This document shows positions 51,705 to 62,690 of a stretch of DNA of 64,000 bases, piece after piece. This DNA is from Sarcina sp. DSM 11001 (GTDB taxonomy: Bacteria > Bacillota > Clostridia > Lachnospirales > Lachnospiraceae), in the NCBI RefSeq assembly GCF_900101015.1, contig NZ_FNFZ01000017.1:41478-105477 (forward strand), given 5' to 3'. Position 1 is the stretch's first letter. Each line of letters begins with the position of its first letter. Under the pieces are notes generated by a model. That model had not been told where the DNA came from. It saw only the letters and a program-made list of their open reading frames with translations, and did not search any database. The position numbers and the translations under genes were made by a program.

Positions 51705-53141
51705 TTGGAAAAAGCGTTTGATACAATTTTACAATCAGATGTATTTGCGACTATGGCTGCAAGAACAGGCGGGTTTGAACCTTATCGATATGAATGTTTA
51801 TGTTGCGGAGAAGAGGTATATATTGCTGCAGCGTATAGTAGAGAGATGACGCCTCATTTCAGACACCGTCGGGGAAATAATGATAAGGAATGTGAGCAGT
51901 ATCTTGGACAGCCGGGAGCTATTGCACGATATATCCAAATACGGAGAAAGAAACAGGACCAGGTCGATTTTTATTTTAATAGAGATCAAATGACATTCGA
52001 GGTTGGGATTCTGTTGGCTGTGGATGAAATAATAGAGTGTGAAAGCAGAAATGAGAAAATCCTTTTAAAGGATAAATATTATAGTGTCCCATTTTATTCT
52101 GTTTCAGTTAATCGAAGAAATTTTGTTGGTGGGGAACGATTCTTTGCGCCTTTAAAAGTGTTTTCACCTAATTATGCTGTTGCACTATCTGAAAAGAATT
52201 ATATTCGGATGTATGAGGAGGTCTTTGCTTCTGGTAACAGGTTGAATTTTTATAAGGTGTCAGGACAGTCAGATCGGTATAGAGCCAGAAGGATAGGAAC
52301 GAAGATTGTATATACAGAAACGCGATATTTTGTTGTGTCTGAAGATGAGCGTTGTATAAATGCGCTATGTAATCTTATCAACTGTGTTGACATTGAGGAA
52401 AAATTCGATTTTCAAACAATGAATCGCAGATTTTATGCATTAACTATGCGGTTTACAACCAAGGATTATAATGTGTCACGAGTACTTTTAGATTCTGAGT
52501 ATCAGTTGGAATATGCAGAAAAGGCGGTAGTCCTTTGGCCACCGATGATTACATGTGATGATCAAATACTGTGTGAAACAGATAAGCTATATGTACATAC
52601 CAGCTTTGAATTGTTATCTCATGGCAATATAAATTGCGATGCTTGTCTTATAGACGATATGGGAAATGGTCTATATCAACTTCAAGTGGATGATGATATA
52701 AAAATTTTTAGAAAGAATGCAGAACTGATTATAAATAGAACAACGCCTATGCATCAGGATGACGAATCAATTGATGTGTATGAAATTCATACAGATAAAT
52801 ATGAAGTTCCAGAGGAAGGCGATTTTTTTCTTTTCAATGCGGATGGATGTATGAAATTATTACCGCACCAGCATATATATCTGAGCGGGAAAGATTATAT
52901 AACGCATTATCAAAATCATTGTATATGTGGTCGCATCTGTGCCAATAAAGCGGAAGCATTGTCTACAGAGGCCAAGATTCGGGAAATAAAAATGTACTGG
53001 AAGCTGACGGAACCATATACAGAAGCCACTTTTGAAGAGGGAGATTATAGCAAAGAAGTTTTGAACTATTTGGAGGAGTGCAGGAATCAGGGAACAATAA
53101 ACTCTATGATTAAACGATATATTGAGGAGGGGAGACTGTGA
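51705..53141 (+). CDS. CoiA-like zinc-site protein of a helicase (defence-like) operon
   Basis: 478 aa from TTG (GAGGAGGG 7 bp upstream). Residues 25-66 hold a CxxC...H..H/C site (YECLCCGEEVYI ... HFRHRRGNNDKEC) as in competence CoiA-like and related DNA-associated proteins. The rest is beta-rich with no recognised domain; the region DFYFNRDQMTFEVGILLAVDE and RRNFVGGERFFAP looks like a small beta-barrel. Another CxC pair lies near residue 405 (HCICGRIC). The gene overlaps the next by 4 bp, so it is the first member of a four-gene operon. Possible role: nucleic-acid recognition for the helicase. Function unknown. Confidence 0.75.
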   Translation: MEKAFDTILQSDVFATMAARTGGFEPYRYECLCCGEEVYIAAAYSREMTPHFRHRRGNNDKECEQYLGQPGAIARYIQIRRKKQDQVDFYFNRDQMTFEVGILLAVDEIIECESRNEKILLKDKYYSVPFYSVSVNRRNFVGGERFFAPLKVFSPNYAVALSEKNYIRMYEEVFASGNRLNFYKVSGQSDRYRARRIGTKIVYTETRYFVVSEDERCINALCNLINCVDIEEKFDFQTMNRRFYALTMRFTTKDYNVSRVLLDSEYQLEYAEKAVVLWPPMITCDDQILCETDKLYVHTSFELLSHGNINCDACLIDDMGNGLYQLQVDDDIKIFRKNAELIINRTTPMHQDDESIDVYEIHTDKYEVPEEGDFFLFNADGCMKLLPHQHIYLSGKDYITHYQNHCICGRICANKAEALSTEAKIREIKMYWKLTEPYTEATFEEGDYSKEVLNYLEECRNQGTINSMIKRYIEEGRL

Positions 53142-54751
53142 ACTATCTTCAAGAGTTGGATGAAAAAGAAATAAAGTATATTTGTTCTGTGATTCCTCAC
53201 CAGGAAATTATATTTTATTTTAAAAATTTCCCAAAAGAATTTAGCAAAATCAGACCTGGATTTCGTCCGACATCTATATCGCAAGAATATGGAAGCAGAA
53301 TTCTGTTCGACTATCGTAGAAAAAATTTTATAGCGTCTTTTATTGTGAAACACATTGATTTGTGGATGGAGCAGATTGGCGAAGAAATCGACGCAAGAAT
53401 TGAAAAGGATATGGATTTTGAGAGCGCCTGCATAGAGGTGTTGCCATACAGCTACTTTAGCGACAATGTTGCCCTTTACTTCAAAATCAAAGGTGAAAAG
53501 AAATCGGAAGATTATATTTCGGTTATGTCTGCAGCCGTTAGGGCATTTAAACATAGCAATGCTCTTGAAGCCACCAAGGAGCAGATGAAGCAGGAATTTG
53601 AAATCGAGAAAGGTAAACTGCTTCAGGAAACCGAAAAAAAGCAGGTTATGATAGATGAACTAAAGAAGTCTGTAAAAGACAGAGATGCAAAGTCTCGTAA
53701 AATTCAAGCCCAACTAAAAGAAAAAGATTCTACTATAGAGAAGTTGGAATCTGAGTTGGAAAAGAAAGAAGAAGAGCGACTTCAAATAGAAGATGCAAGA
53801 AAAGCTGCTATTAAATTGCATAAGGCTGACACTAAAAAGTTGGGAATATTAGAACAGCAAATAAAAAGCCTGCGCTCGGAAAAGGAGAATGAGTGGAAAA
53901 GAAAGACCTCTGAAAAAAGACAGAGGGAACTAAGAGCTAGTCAGAGGCAGGAACGACCGCTGCGACCGGAATCGATGGATGAATTCGAAGAGTATTTTGA
54001 GTATAATCTGAATTCCATAGGATTTAAACCGGAAGCAAACCTGAAGAGGGCATTCTTGTGCTATTGTGAAAACATATTGTTTGATGGTACACCAATACTA
54101 ATGAAGCAGAGTGCTGCAAAGAACCTATCCGCTTGTCTGTTAAATACAATACAGGGTAAACGTATGGTTAGCACGTTGCTGTATACCACCGGCATTACGA
54201 CCGAAAGAATTTCTGATTTCTTGATACAGTCTAAAGATCGGGTGGTGTGTCTGGATGGTTTCGTAGGAAATTTTAATGAGATTGAACTGTTGGCTCTACT
54301 ATCAGAGTTTAGAGATAAGATTATTTTTGTGACTTATATTTATGATGGAACCTTGCAGTATATGCCAACATCAGTGATGGCCAATTTTAATTACATAAGC
54401 TTGGATAGAATAGAGTCTTTTTCTAAAATCATGGATTTATCTGAAGATCCCTCAATTTTGAAAGAGGTCATGTACAAAGTTTCTGAAGAGAGCTTTTCAA
54501 ACAATCGATATAAAAGAATCTGCAGAGAAATTGTTACAGAATGTGGTTTGTCTATTAGAGATTGTGGACGATATATGCTGTGTATTTGCGATGACAATAC
54601 TCTTAGTGCTGTGCTTATGTTTACAATTTTACCGTATGTAAGGGATATTACATTAAATAACCCTTATGGCATGTCAAGCCGACTGCGTAAATATGCAGGC
54701 GAATCTGGAAGATGCCAGAATAAAGATATACTTATGGAGTGGTTTGGATAA
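53138..54751 (+). CDS. Coiled-coil protein with a possible degenerate AAA-type C-terminal domain
   Basis: 537 aa. Residues 1-145 are a mixed helical domain. Residues 145-285 are a long highly charged coiled coil (QLKEKDSTIEKLESELEKKE). Residues 290-537 look like a P-loop-NTPase-like fold that has lost its Walker A lysine motif: a strand-loop GTPILMKQSAAKNLSA, a Walker B-like VVCLDGFVGNF and a sensor-like IIFVTYIYDG. If so it would be an inactive ATPase acting as a scaffold. No named family was recognised. It starts with GTG (ORF start 53138) after GAGGAGGGG and overlaps both neighbours (4 bp and 1 bp). Confidence 0.72.
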   Translation: MNYLQELDEKEIKYICSVIPHQEIIFYFKNFPKEFSKIRPGFRPTSISQEYGSRILFDYRRKNFIASFIVKHIDLWMEQIGEEIDARIEKDMDFESACIEVLPYSYFSDNVALYFKIKGEKKSEDYISVMSAAVRAFKHSNALEATKEQMKQEFEIEKGKLLQETEKKQVMIDELKKSVKDRDAKSRKIQAQLKEKDSTIEKLESELEKKEEERLQIEDARKAAIKLHKADTKKLGILEQQIKSLRSEKENEWKRKTSEKRQRELRASQRQERPLRPESMDEFEEYFEYNLNSIGFKPEANLKRAFLCYCENILFDGTPILMKQSAAKNLSACLLNTIQGKRMVSTLLYTTGITTERISDFLIQSKDRVVCLDGFVGNFNEIELLALLSEFRDKIIFVTYIYDGTLQYMPTSVMANFNYISLDRIESFSKIMDLSEDPSILKEVMYKVSEESFSNNRYKRICREIVTECGLSIRDCGRYMLCICDDNTLSAVLMFTILPYVRDITLNNPYGMSSRLRKYAGESGRCQNKDILMEWFG

Positions 54752-55770
54752 TGCAAGAATTATTAGATGCTATGAGCTCAGATATGAATATCAGCCCATA
54801 TTGGAATGAACCAATGGAGACCTATGCATATAGGGTGATCTATTCAGCGCTTGGCTTATGGTGCCTAAAAATGGCTCAAAGTAATAAGTATAGCGGGGAC
54901 GGCGTGAGTAAAAAAGTTCAAACAGCAATATTGCATGATTTGATTGAAAAATATACCGACATGTATACGGGAGTACGAGAGTTTTTCATGAAAAGGAGAT
55001 CAGCAGACGCGGCTGTCTTTATAAGAACGACATATGAGCAGACGGGTTATCTTCGCTCCATGGAAAATAACTATAGTTTACTGGTGAAGAAGGGAAGGTC
55101 GATTATACTTTCAGACAATCAGAGGCTGTATTTCGGACTCCCCCAAGGTCACATATCAATGAATGGATTGGGTGTATTTACCGATTTTGAAATTACGAAC
55201 ATAGATTCACTTCAGGATTTTCTGATTAGGGATTCATTGTCTACGGATGAATATGTAAGAGTGAATTATAATTCACTTGATTTTGAATCGAGAGAGATAG
55301 ATGAGACAATGTTGGAATTCTTTGATCCAAGAATGCGAACACCGCCTTCAAGAGCGTGGAAAAACTATATGGATGTGGATTTCACAATGGCTCGTCAAGG
55401 AATTACAGGGCCGTATTACCGAGTAATAAAGAGTGATGAAGGAAAGCTGCTTTTTGCAGATGAATACGAGGCCAATAAAGAAGGTTCTTTTACAGGTTAT
55501 GAGTATCGTCGGCTATATATGGCTTTGAACGAATATTATGGAAGTCCTATGGTGGCATATTTATGCCCGATTGATGAGACGTACTCACATATTCGTTTCC
55601 TTGGACATCTGCCGAACAGGGAATACTATTTGATGTTAATGTGCGGATGGCCGAAATACGGTATTAATGATAAAACAAACTTTATTATAAAAAAAGAATT
55701 TCTACCTGCATTGTTGCCGGTTTTAAGGAATATAGGAGTAAAAATAAAGGAGGGGAAGTTCCGTGGCTAA
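54751..55770 (+). CDS. Unknown 339-aa protein of the helicase operon
   Basis: Start ATG 54751 overlaps the previous stop (TAATG). No domain recognised. It is soluble with a helical first half ([34 protein letters not shown]) and a beta-rich second half including the segment [16 protein letters not shown]. The C-terminus overlaps the helicase gene by 8 bp. Gene size and place resemble the small accessory genes seen before large DUF1998 helicases in phage-defence operons. Nothing in the sequence tells its function. Confidence 0.72.
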   Translation: MQELLDAMSSDMNISPYWNEPMETYAYRVIYSALGLWCLKMAQSNKYSGDGVSKKVQTAILHDLIEKYTDMYTGVREFFMKRRSADAAVFIRTTYEQTGYLRSMENNYSLLVKKGRSIILSDNQRLYFGLPQGHISMNGLGVFTDFEITNIDSLQDFLIRDSLSTDEYVRVNYNSLDFESREIDETMLEFFDPRMRTPPSRAWKNYMDVDFTMARQGITGPYYRVIKSDEGKLLFADEYEANKEGSFTGYEYRRLYMALNEYYGSPMVAYLCPIDETYSHIRFLGHLPNREYYLMLMCGWPKYGINDKTNFIIKKEFLPALLPVLRNIGVKIKEGKFRG

Positions 55771-58700
55771 GGATACAAATGGTGTTCAGCAGTATTATAA
55801 AACAATCAGGGACAGACTTGTGAATTATATTAAGTCTGATTATTTAGCAAACAGTGAAACGCTTCTTCTGTATGCGGATGAAATTCTGGGTGAGATGTGT
55901 CCAGATGAATTGAATATAGCAAAGGAACCTTATATAGAGACTTCTGCTTCTTACAAGAAAGTTCAAGACGGCATAAAAGATGCTGATATTAAAGAAAATG
56001 TTAAGGCTGTTTTACTGCAACTGATTGATGCAAGATTGGGCTTTTTTTCGACTCCGTTTGAACATCAGGTAACGGCATTGACTAAAGCATTGCAAGGGCG
56101 TGACCTTTTTGTTTCAACAGGAACTGGATCTGGAAAAACGGAGTGCTTTTTATGGCCTATTGTGGCAAGAAGCATAGATGAGGCTGCAAATCGTCCTGAT
56201 TCATTTAAGAAGGCGGCTGTCAGAACTCTGATTATATATCCAATGAATGCTTTGGTTTCTGATCAGTTGGCGAGATTTCGAAAAATCATGGGTGCTCCTG
56301 GATTTTTAGAAATTTTTACAAAATCTACCGGGGCAAACAGAATTCCTCATTTTGGAATGTATACAGGTAGAACTCCATATGCAGGATTATCGAAAAAACA
56401 GAGTAATCTTCAGTTGGCAGAAACATATCGTAAGCAATATTTAATTGAAGATTCATGGAGTGATGCCGAAAAGGAAAAACAACAAAAGAAAATTGAAGGA
56501 CTAAAGAGCATAAATAAGTTTCCAGCAAGATACCGCGGGGATGCAGGGGTTAGAATATTTGTTGAGAACCTTGAAAATAACATTCACAAGCCAGGAGCTT
56601 ATGATGCTGAATATATTACACGCTTTGAAATGCAGGAGTATACTCCCGACATTCTCATAACAAACTATTCTATGCTGGAATACATGCTTATGCGCCAAAG
56701 GGAATCCGGTATTTGGGATAATACAAAAGAATGGCTTGAGAAAGATGCTGAAAATCGGCTTTTAATTGTTCTGGATGAGGCGCACATGTATAGAGGCTCC
56801 TCTGGAGGAGAGATTGCACTTCTGTTGGATCGACTGTTTTCGAGACTTGGAATAGGCTTGGATAAGGTGCAGTTTATTCTTACTACTGCCAGTATGCCAT
56901 TAGATGATAGAGGTGCTATTGATGATTTTTATACCGGATTGACGGGAAAAAATGCTGACGGCTGTGAATTCCTCTTTGGCTCAAAGGAGGATGTTACAGA
57001 TCATTTTGAAGTACTTACAAATGTACAAAAGTTAGCCTCAGTTGGAACGAGCCAGGTGACAGAAGCTGAAATTCCAAAAAGAGTAGCATCTTTTGCTAAT
57101 CTGCTGTTTGGAGTAGAACTAAAAAAGAATTTGACTGTAGCTGAGGCGCAGGAATGGCTTTTTGATAATCTTCCTAAATACCAGGCCTTTGTCGAATTGC
57201 ATAAATTGTGTCGTGATGGCGCTAAATCATATAGTGAACTAAAGGATAAAATATTTCATAACGACATCCAGGCAGATGAAGCATTAGACGCGCTCTTAGT
57301 TATTGTATCTCTCGCAAAGAAAAATGATGAAATACTATTTCCAGTACGACTCCATATGTTTGTGAGAGGAATACAGGGCCTATACGCTTGCTCAAATCCT
57401 AAATGTACGTGCGGAGCAAAGTATTCTCCAAAGGAGAAACTTCCTTTAGGAAAAGTTGTTTCTGTACCGAGGGAAAGATGTGAATGCGGTGGACGAGTTT
57501 ATGAACTGGTTAATCACATTAAGTGCGGAGCATTATATTTCAAAGTATATGTCCAAAAGACTATGGGAACAGGGTATTGGTATGTATTCCCGAATAAAGG
57601 TCTCAATGGAGGAAGCAATGAGCTAACGGAGATGCTTTTGTATATTGCACCGGACAATTATGTGAAAGAAACTCGCGATAAAGTAGGTTATTTGGATCCA
57701 GTGACAGGAAAACTATATCTTTCCGCAAAGGACGATGAAAACTTATTGACAGTTTTATATGAGGATAAGCTTGATGAGAAGAAACAGGTTTATACCTTTG
57801 GCTCCTGCCCTAAATGCCGGAAAGTTATGCCGTTAAAGAAGCCAACAGATTTAGCAACCAAAGGAAATATACCTTTTTACAATTTAACGAAAGCGCAATT
57901 TGAGTTGCAGCCAGCCAGATCAAAGATGATTAACGAAGGTAAGAAAGTATTGCTTTTTTCAGATTCCCGTCAAAATGCTGCAAAGTTAGCGCTAGATTTG
58001 TCAAAATCATCAGATGCGGATGCTTTCAGACAAGCTGTTATGCTGGCATCATTAAAATTGCGTAAAGAGGGAGGAGAGCATTCTTTATATGAATTGTATC
58101 CGGCTTTTCTCGAGGTATGTGATGATCAGCGGTTATCATTTTTTTCTGGTAAGAGTGCAAACAAGTTTAGAGATGATCTGAAAAATTTTAAAAGGAAGAG
58201 ACGAAGGGGGAATAGTTTCAGGGATTTAGCGGCAGACTTACAACCTCTTCCGGAAAACTATTATGAGCAATTGCTTACATTCTTTACAGAAAGTCCACGT
58301 TCATTTAAAGATATTGGGTTGGGATATTTGGGACCTATTGATAAGGCAGTGGAAGAATGCCTGGATATTATGGAGGATGACTTCGATATCGTTTTGAAAA
58401 AAGACCAACTGATACAAATGTTGGTTCTTATATTCTGGGATGTCATGGACGATAGTGCAGCACTTGGAGAAACTATACATGATGATGTTCGTCAGGGATT
58501 GCCGGGAAGAAGTAAAATTCAGACATTTGGATTAGATGCTAATTTTGGAAAAGCTCTTGATCGTAAACTTGTAATAAGATTGCAAGAAGTCCTTAGTATG
58601 GACGAAAACAGACTGAACAAAGTTCTGGATACGATAAAGGAGATTTTCTTTAAACAAGGCGAGAACAACCGTTTTTATATTGCCTTGGATGCTGTAAAAA

Positions 58701-60955
58701 TTGTTATAGCTGATGAAAAATTCACCTGGTATCGTTGCGCAAAGTGTGGCAAGATTTCTCCATTCAAATTAGGGGAATACTGTGGTGCATGTTTTGACAC
58801 CAAAGATGTGAATCCAATTACCAATGCAGATCTTTCCCGCTTTGATTTTTGGCGTAAACCTGTACTTGCTGCATTAAAAGAAGAAGAGCGAATACACACG
58901 ATTGATACGGAAGAACATACTGCTCAGTTGTCTCATAAAGAGACAAGGAGTGATATTCTGAGCCGAACTGAAGACTATGAGATTCGTTTTCAGGATATTG
59001 ACGCCGGAGAACAAGGGGAAAATGCTATTGACGTTCTAAGTTGCACTACCACAATGGAAGTGGGTATTGACATAGGTTCTCTGACGGCTGTTGGCTTAAG
59101 AAACATCCCTCCTATGCGAGAGAACTATCAGCAGCGTGCCGGTCGAGCAGGCCGAAAGAATGCCGGAATATCCACAATTGTAACATATGCTTTTGGTGGA
59201 ATTCATGACAGCTACTATTTTCGGCATCCGGAGGAAATGATATCCGGAGCGCCAAGAAAACCGTGGATTGACCGAAATAATCCGAAAATTGAACAGCGTC
59301 ACTACAATATGAAAGCTTTGAATAGCTTTATGTCTACAGATGACATGAAGAATCGGTTCGATAGTATTGTTGATGTGGGGATTGTTACGTTCTGTGAAAA
59401 ATATGGCAAAAATTTCATTGAATTTCTTCAGTCACTCGATTATTCGACAGAAGAAACGGAAAATCAGTTCCGTGAAATTCAGGAAATGGTATTAACTGAA
59501 GGGAAGAGAAATGAATACTTCAATGGAGATAAAGAAACATCTGCATTTGACGTGTTTTACTCAGAAGGATTTATTCCATCATATTCATTTCCCAAAAATG
59601 TGGTTCGCTTCTTTGTTGAAAAGGAATCTCAGTATGGCAGAAATGCTCCGAGAGACGTTCAGTATGCACCTGAGCGTGATATTGCTGTTGCAATAAGTGA
59701 GTATGCGCCCGGGCGCTTTGTAACTATTGATAAGAAGATATTTAAAAGTGGCGGATTATATGCTAATCCAAAGCCGAGAGGATATGAGCGGAATCCGGCG
59801 GAATATTACTTTGAAAGCAAGGACTACAAGAAACAGATATATGTTTGCACAGAGTGTAACTGGTTTGGGGATAGTTCAGATCATTATGCGGATTGCCCGT
59901 ATTGCCATTCAAAGATAGAGTATCATACCATGCTGAAGCCATGGGGATTTGCCCCGGTTAAGGGTGATCCTGTTAAATACGAGGATGAGGAAGAAGAGAA
60001 AACATATGCTGAGGCACCGTACTATTCCTATGTGCCGAAGGATACAGAAATGCAATCTTTCAAATTCAGCAAAATTCGTTATGCTAACCTGGAGAACAGG
60101 AAAGTTCTTACAGTAAACATGGGAAAAAATAAACATGGCTTCAATATCTGTAGAAAATGTGGAGGCGCTGAAGTAGCAGAAGCTGTTCAGACCGGAGAGT
60201 TTAGGTTTTCTCAGCCTTATCATGATCGCTATTTATGTCGTCACGAGGGAACAGTAGAAACAAATCTGTTCTTGGGATATGAGTTCTTAACAGATATGTT
60301 TATGTTGGATATTAGTTATGATTCCGACAAGTTAGTTTCTAATAAGACTGTTGAGGAGAAGAATATTCTTAGGTCTGCAGCGACTACTTTGCATGAGGCA
60401 ATTAAGAAAGCAGTATCACTTGTTTTGGACATAGACTATAACGAGATAAATGGTGGATGGCGTACGAGATTTGATGGCTCTGGGGAATCACATATTGAGA
60501 TGTTCTTCTATGACAATCTGACAAGTGGAGCTGGTTATTCTTCGCTGATTGGAGAAATCCTAGATGACGTTTTAGCACAGGCGAGAGAAATACTTAGTTC
60601 TTGCACATGTGGAAGATCTTGCAGAAATTGTCTGGATAACTTCTATAACCAAAGAAGCCATGAATTGTTTGACCGTAAGCTAGGCTTACAATTGCTGGAA
60701 TATGCGGTTGATGGAAAGTTTCCATCAGCATATTCAAAGCGAGAACAAGAGTATATGATTGCTCCGTTGAAAAAGTTAATTGCAGAGGAACGAGACATGG
60801 AAAAGTTGCCGGAATATTTTATTGAAGTGATTCCGGCATTAGTGAAACGCCCGGAGGCAGACGGAAAAACAATCTATTTCAATTCATATAATTTGGAAGA
60901 CTGGTTGCCAAATGCTTTTATGGAGTTTTGCAATTATATCGCAAGGGCAAAGTAA
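55763..60955 (+). CDS. Large DEAH helicase with C-terminal DUF1998 (DruE/MrfA-like)
   Basis: 1730 aa, starting with GTG after AAAGGAGGGG. Superfamily 2 motifs: GTGSGKT (120-126), DEAH (338-341), TTAS (III), [10 protein letters not shown] (IV), [11 protein letters not shown] (V) and QRAGRAGR (1124-1131). Several cysteine clusters lie between the lobes ([14 protein letters not shown] near 550; CPKCRKV near 685; CAKCGKI...CGAC near 995). The C-terminus (about 1530-1680) is a DUF1998/MZB domain with [15 protein letters not shown] and the zinc cluster [10 protein letters not shown] (1614-1623). Such helicases are the cores of Druantia (DruE) and DISARM (split as DrmA/DrmB) and of MrfA. Context with three upstream genes suggests phage defence. 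Confidence 0.9.
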   Translation: MAKDTNGVQQYYKTIRDRLVNYIKSDYLANSETLLLYADEILGEMCPDELNIAKEPYIETSASYKKVQDGIKDADIKENVKAVLLQLIDARLGFFSTPFEHQVTALTKALQGRDLFVSTGTGSGKTECFLWPIVARSIDEAANRPDSFKKAAVRTLIIYPMNALVSDQLARFRKIMGAPGFLEIFTKSTGANRIPHFGMYTGRTPYAGLSKKQSNLQLAETYRKQYLIEDSWSDAEKEKQQKKIEGLKSINKFPARYRGDAGVRIFVENLENNIHKPGAYDAEYITRFEMQEYTPDILITNYSMLEYMLMRQRESGIWDNTKEWLEKDAENRLLIVLDEAHMYRGSSGGEIALLLDRLFSRLGIGLDKVQFILTTASMPLDDRGAIDDFYTGLTGKNADGCEFLFGSKEDVTDHFEVLTNVQKLASVGTSQVTEAEIPKRVASFANLLFGVELKKNLTVAEAQEWLFDNLPKYQAFVELHKLCRDGAKSYSELKDKIFHNDIQADEALDALLVIVSLAKKNDEILFPVRLHMFVRGIQGLYACSNPKCTCGAKYSPKEKLPLGKVVSVPRERCECGGRVYELVNHIKCGALYFKVYVQKTMGTGYWYVFPNKGLNGGSNELTEMLLYIAPDNYVKETRDKVGYLDPVTGKLYLSAKDDENLLTVLYEDKLDEKKQVYTFGSCPKCRKVMPLKKPTDLATKGNIPFYNLTKAQFELQPARSKMINEGKKVLLFSDSRQNAAKLALDLSKSSDADAFRQAVMLASLKLRKEGGEHSLYELYPAFLEVCDDQRLSFFSGKSANKFRDDLKNFKRKRRRGNSFRDLAADLQPLPENYYEQLLTFFTESPRSFKDIGLGYLGPIDKAVEECLDIMEDDFDIVLKKDQLIQMLVLIFWDVMDDSAALGETIHDDVRQGLPGRSKIQTFGLDANFGKALDRKLVIRLQEVLSMDENRLNKVLDTIKEIFFKQGENNRFYIALDAVKIVIADEKFTWYRCAKCGKISPFKLGEYCGACFDTKDVNPITNADLSRFDFWRKPVLAALKEEERIHTIDTEEHTAQLSHKETRSDILSRTEDYEIRFQDIDAGEQGENAIDVLSCTTTMEVGIDIGSLTAVGLRNIPPMRENYQQRAGRAGRKNAGISTIVTYAFGGIHDSYYFRHPEEMISGAPRKPWIDRNNPKIEQRHYNMKALNSFMSTDDMKNRFDSIVDVGIVTFCEKYGKNFIEFLQSLDYSTEETENQFREIQEMVLTEGKRNEYFNGDKETSAFDVFYSEGFIPSYSFPKNVVRFFVEKESQYGRNAPRDVQYAPERDIAVAISEYAPGRFVTIDKKIFKSGGLYANPKPRGYERNPAEYYFESKDYKKQIYVCTECNWFGDSSDHYADCPYCHSKIEYHTMLKPWGFAPVKGDPVKYEDEEEEKTYAEAPYYSYVPKDTEMQSFKFSKIRYANLENRKVLTVNMGKNKHGFNICRKCGGAEVAEAVQTGEFRFSQPYHDRYLCRHEGTVETNLFLGYEFLTDMFMLDISYDSDKLVSNKTVEEKNILRSAATTLHEAIKKAVSLVLDIDYNEINGGWRTRFDGSGESHIEMFFYDNLTSGAGYSSLIGEILDDVLAQAREILSSCTCGRSCRNCLDNFYNQRSHELFDRKLGLQLLEYAVDGKFPSAYSKREQEYMIAPLKKLIAEERDMEKLPEYFIEVIPALVKRPEADGKTIYFNSYNLEDWLPNAFMEFCNYIARAK

Positions 60956-61086
60956 TTGGTAAGAAGAATCATCTGGGCCGAAGAAAAAGGAAAAGAAGGA
61001 TCTTAGGCCCAGAATGCATCTATCTACAGACAGATAGAAATGCTATAATATAATTTTTAAGCAGGATGGAAAAGAGGTGAGATCAT
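60956..61086 (+). promoter_or_regulatory. Hairpin and extended -10 promoter of the methylase gene
   Basis: CTGGGCC / GGCCCAG (60972-61011) may end the helicase transcript. TG-C-TATAAT (61041-61049), overlapped by a second TATAAT (61049-61054), precedes the methylase gene by 35 bp. SD GAGGTG. Confidence 0.6.
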
Positions 61087-61959
61087 ATGTTTTACTCCCC
61101 ATTAAGATATCCCGGTGGAAAAGGAAAGTTGGCCCCCTTTATGGAGCTCATGATTGATGAACTGGGTCATAGAGGAGGAACATATATTGAGCCTTTCGCC
61201 GGCGGTGCAGGCATTGCGATTGAGCTTTTGGAACGTAATGTTGTTGGCCAAATTGTAATTAATGACTATGATAAAGGAGTATGGTCATTCTGGAAGGCGA
61301 TATTATCTGAGACAGACAGATTTGTGGAATGTTTGAATAATGTTCCGCTTACGGTAGAAGAGTGGAACCGTCAGAGAAAAATCTGTCTTACACAGAATAA
61401 AAAATATAGTTTTCAGCTGGGGTTTGCAACCTTTTATATGAACAGAACAAATCGTTCTGGGATTATAAAAGGTGGCATTATTGGAGGATTAAATCAGACA
61501 GGTAATTGGAAAATGGATGCCAGGTTTAATCAGGAAGAATTATCACAACGTATTACTAATATTGCTGCTCGAAAAGGAGATATAAAACTTTACAATAAAG
61601 AGATTGGAAGCTTTATAAAAACCTATATTCCGAAATACGAAGAAAATGCGTTAATCTATTTTGATCCACCGTATTTTGGCAAAGGCAAACAGTTGTATAT
61701 GAACTTCTTTAATTTGAAAGATCATGAGCGTATTGAGGCAGCAATTCGCAATTCTGTTAATGGAGATTGGATTATCACATATGATGATGCACCGGAGATA
61801 GCACATATTTATGATGGGTACTCAGTAAGAAAATTCGATTTGAATTACAGTGTGGCTAATAAAAGGCGGGCTAGTGAATTGATGTTTTTTAAAAATGGTA
61901 TTGCTATACCATCTAACATGCTTCTGGAGGAAAATAGGATAGCGATAAACCTTAGGTAG
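61087..61959 (+). CDS. D12-class (Dam-type) DNA adenine N6-methyltransferase
   Basis: 290 aa, full length. The opening YPGGKGKL (8-15) and motif I EPFAGGAG (35-42) bind SAM. Motif IV DPPY (193-196) is catalytic. The order of motifs (I before IV) and length are those of Dam/DpnM proteins. Target sequence not deducible. It has its own promoter and follows the helicase operon by 130 bp. It might protect self DNA for the helicase system, or be an independent solitary methylase; no restriction endonuclease gene is next to it. Confidence 0.9.
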   Translation: MFYSPLRYPGGKGKLAPFMELMIDELGHRGGTYIEPFAGGAGIAIELLERNVVGQIVINDYDKGVWSFWKAILSETDRFVECLNNVPLTVEEWNRQRKICLTQNKKYSFQLGFATFYMNRTNRSGIIKGGIIGGLNQTGNWKMDARFNQEELSQRITNIAARKGDIKLYNKEIGSFIKTYIPKYEENALIYFDPPYFGKGKQLYMNFFNLKDHERIEAAIRNSVNGDWIITYDDAPEIAHIYDGYSVRKFDLNYSVANKRRASELMFFKNGIAIPSNMLLEENRIAINLR

Positions 61960-61998
61960 TAGAAATTTGATAATTTGCCGAAAAGCGGGGATAACGAG

Positions 61999-62639
61999 AT
62001 GATAATTCAGAGCATTGAGCGAGAAATTAAAAGATTAACTGCTATTTCGGAAAGAAATGCAACAAAAAAACAACTTTATTAGGTATGTTGGGGCAGCCGT
62101 CTACAATACCCAGTAAAGAACATCCGATGTACGGATGTAAGACAATCGATGGATATAATTTCAAGTCGCAATTCAAGGAGTAATTTAAGACATCTCCGGA
62201 GCATGATATTATAGACGATCACAGATGGAAATTTATTTTAGAAGACTATTAGATGATAAGGCATATTTCTCTGTTGCCAGTATAGCCAGAAAGCAAACTG
62301 GTAAAACGCCGACACTGCGATTTTGGAATTTTGAAAGCCGTGCAAGTGGAGCTGGTTATGTTCAGTTGCCGGTATAGTATGATGTTGGTTTAGAGTACCT
62401 GACACCAAGGTGTTTCCACACGGATAACGGACTGTGGATTTATTCGCAGAATCGAGAACGCCATTTGGCGAGTGCAAGTGGAAACGATATTGGAACTGCT
62501 TGTGCTTTCTTGGGAGCAGATCATGAAAATCCGCAATATCGTCGAGGTTGGAGCTGATGAGATTGAGAGGTGGATTAAGGATGAGAGACGGCGGGCGAAA
62601 GGGCTGATTAAGGAGACATTACAAACGGAACCACATTGA
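61999..62639 (+). pseudogene. Region of decayed coding fragments
   Basis: Three short open pieces without normal starts or ends: 61999-62082 (MIIQSIEREIKRLTAISERN), 62225-62377 (MEIYFRRLLDDKAYFSVASI...) and a frame ending at 62639 (from an ATG at 62523, IRNIVEVGADEIERWIKDER). Each reads like real protein, but they are in different frames and separated by stops. They probably are remnants of one or more genes of the AT-rich island. The families cannot be named. A short hairpin CATCCG / CGGATG is at 62121-62137. Confidence 0.45.
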
Positions 62640-62690
62640 GATTTATACACACGTAGCCAATACACAATACACTCAGCGGAGGACAAAGAG

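Noticed and set aside
51705..60955. Calling the operon a complete Druantia system
   Set aside because: Only the DruE-like helicase is recognisable. Other subunits could not be matched from sequence alone, and no DUF4338 gene is present.
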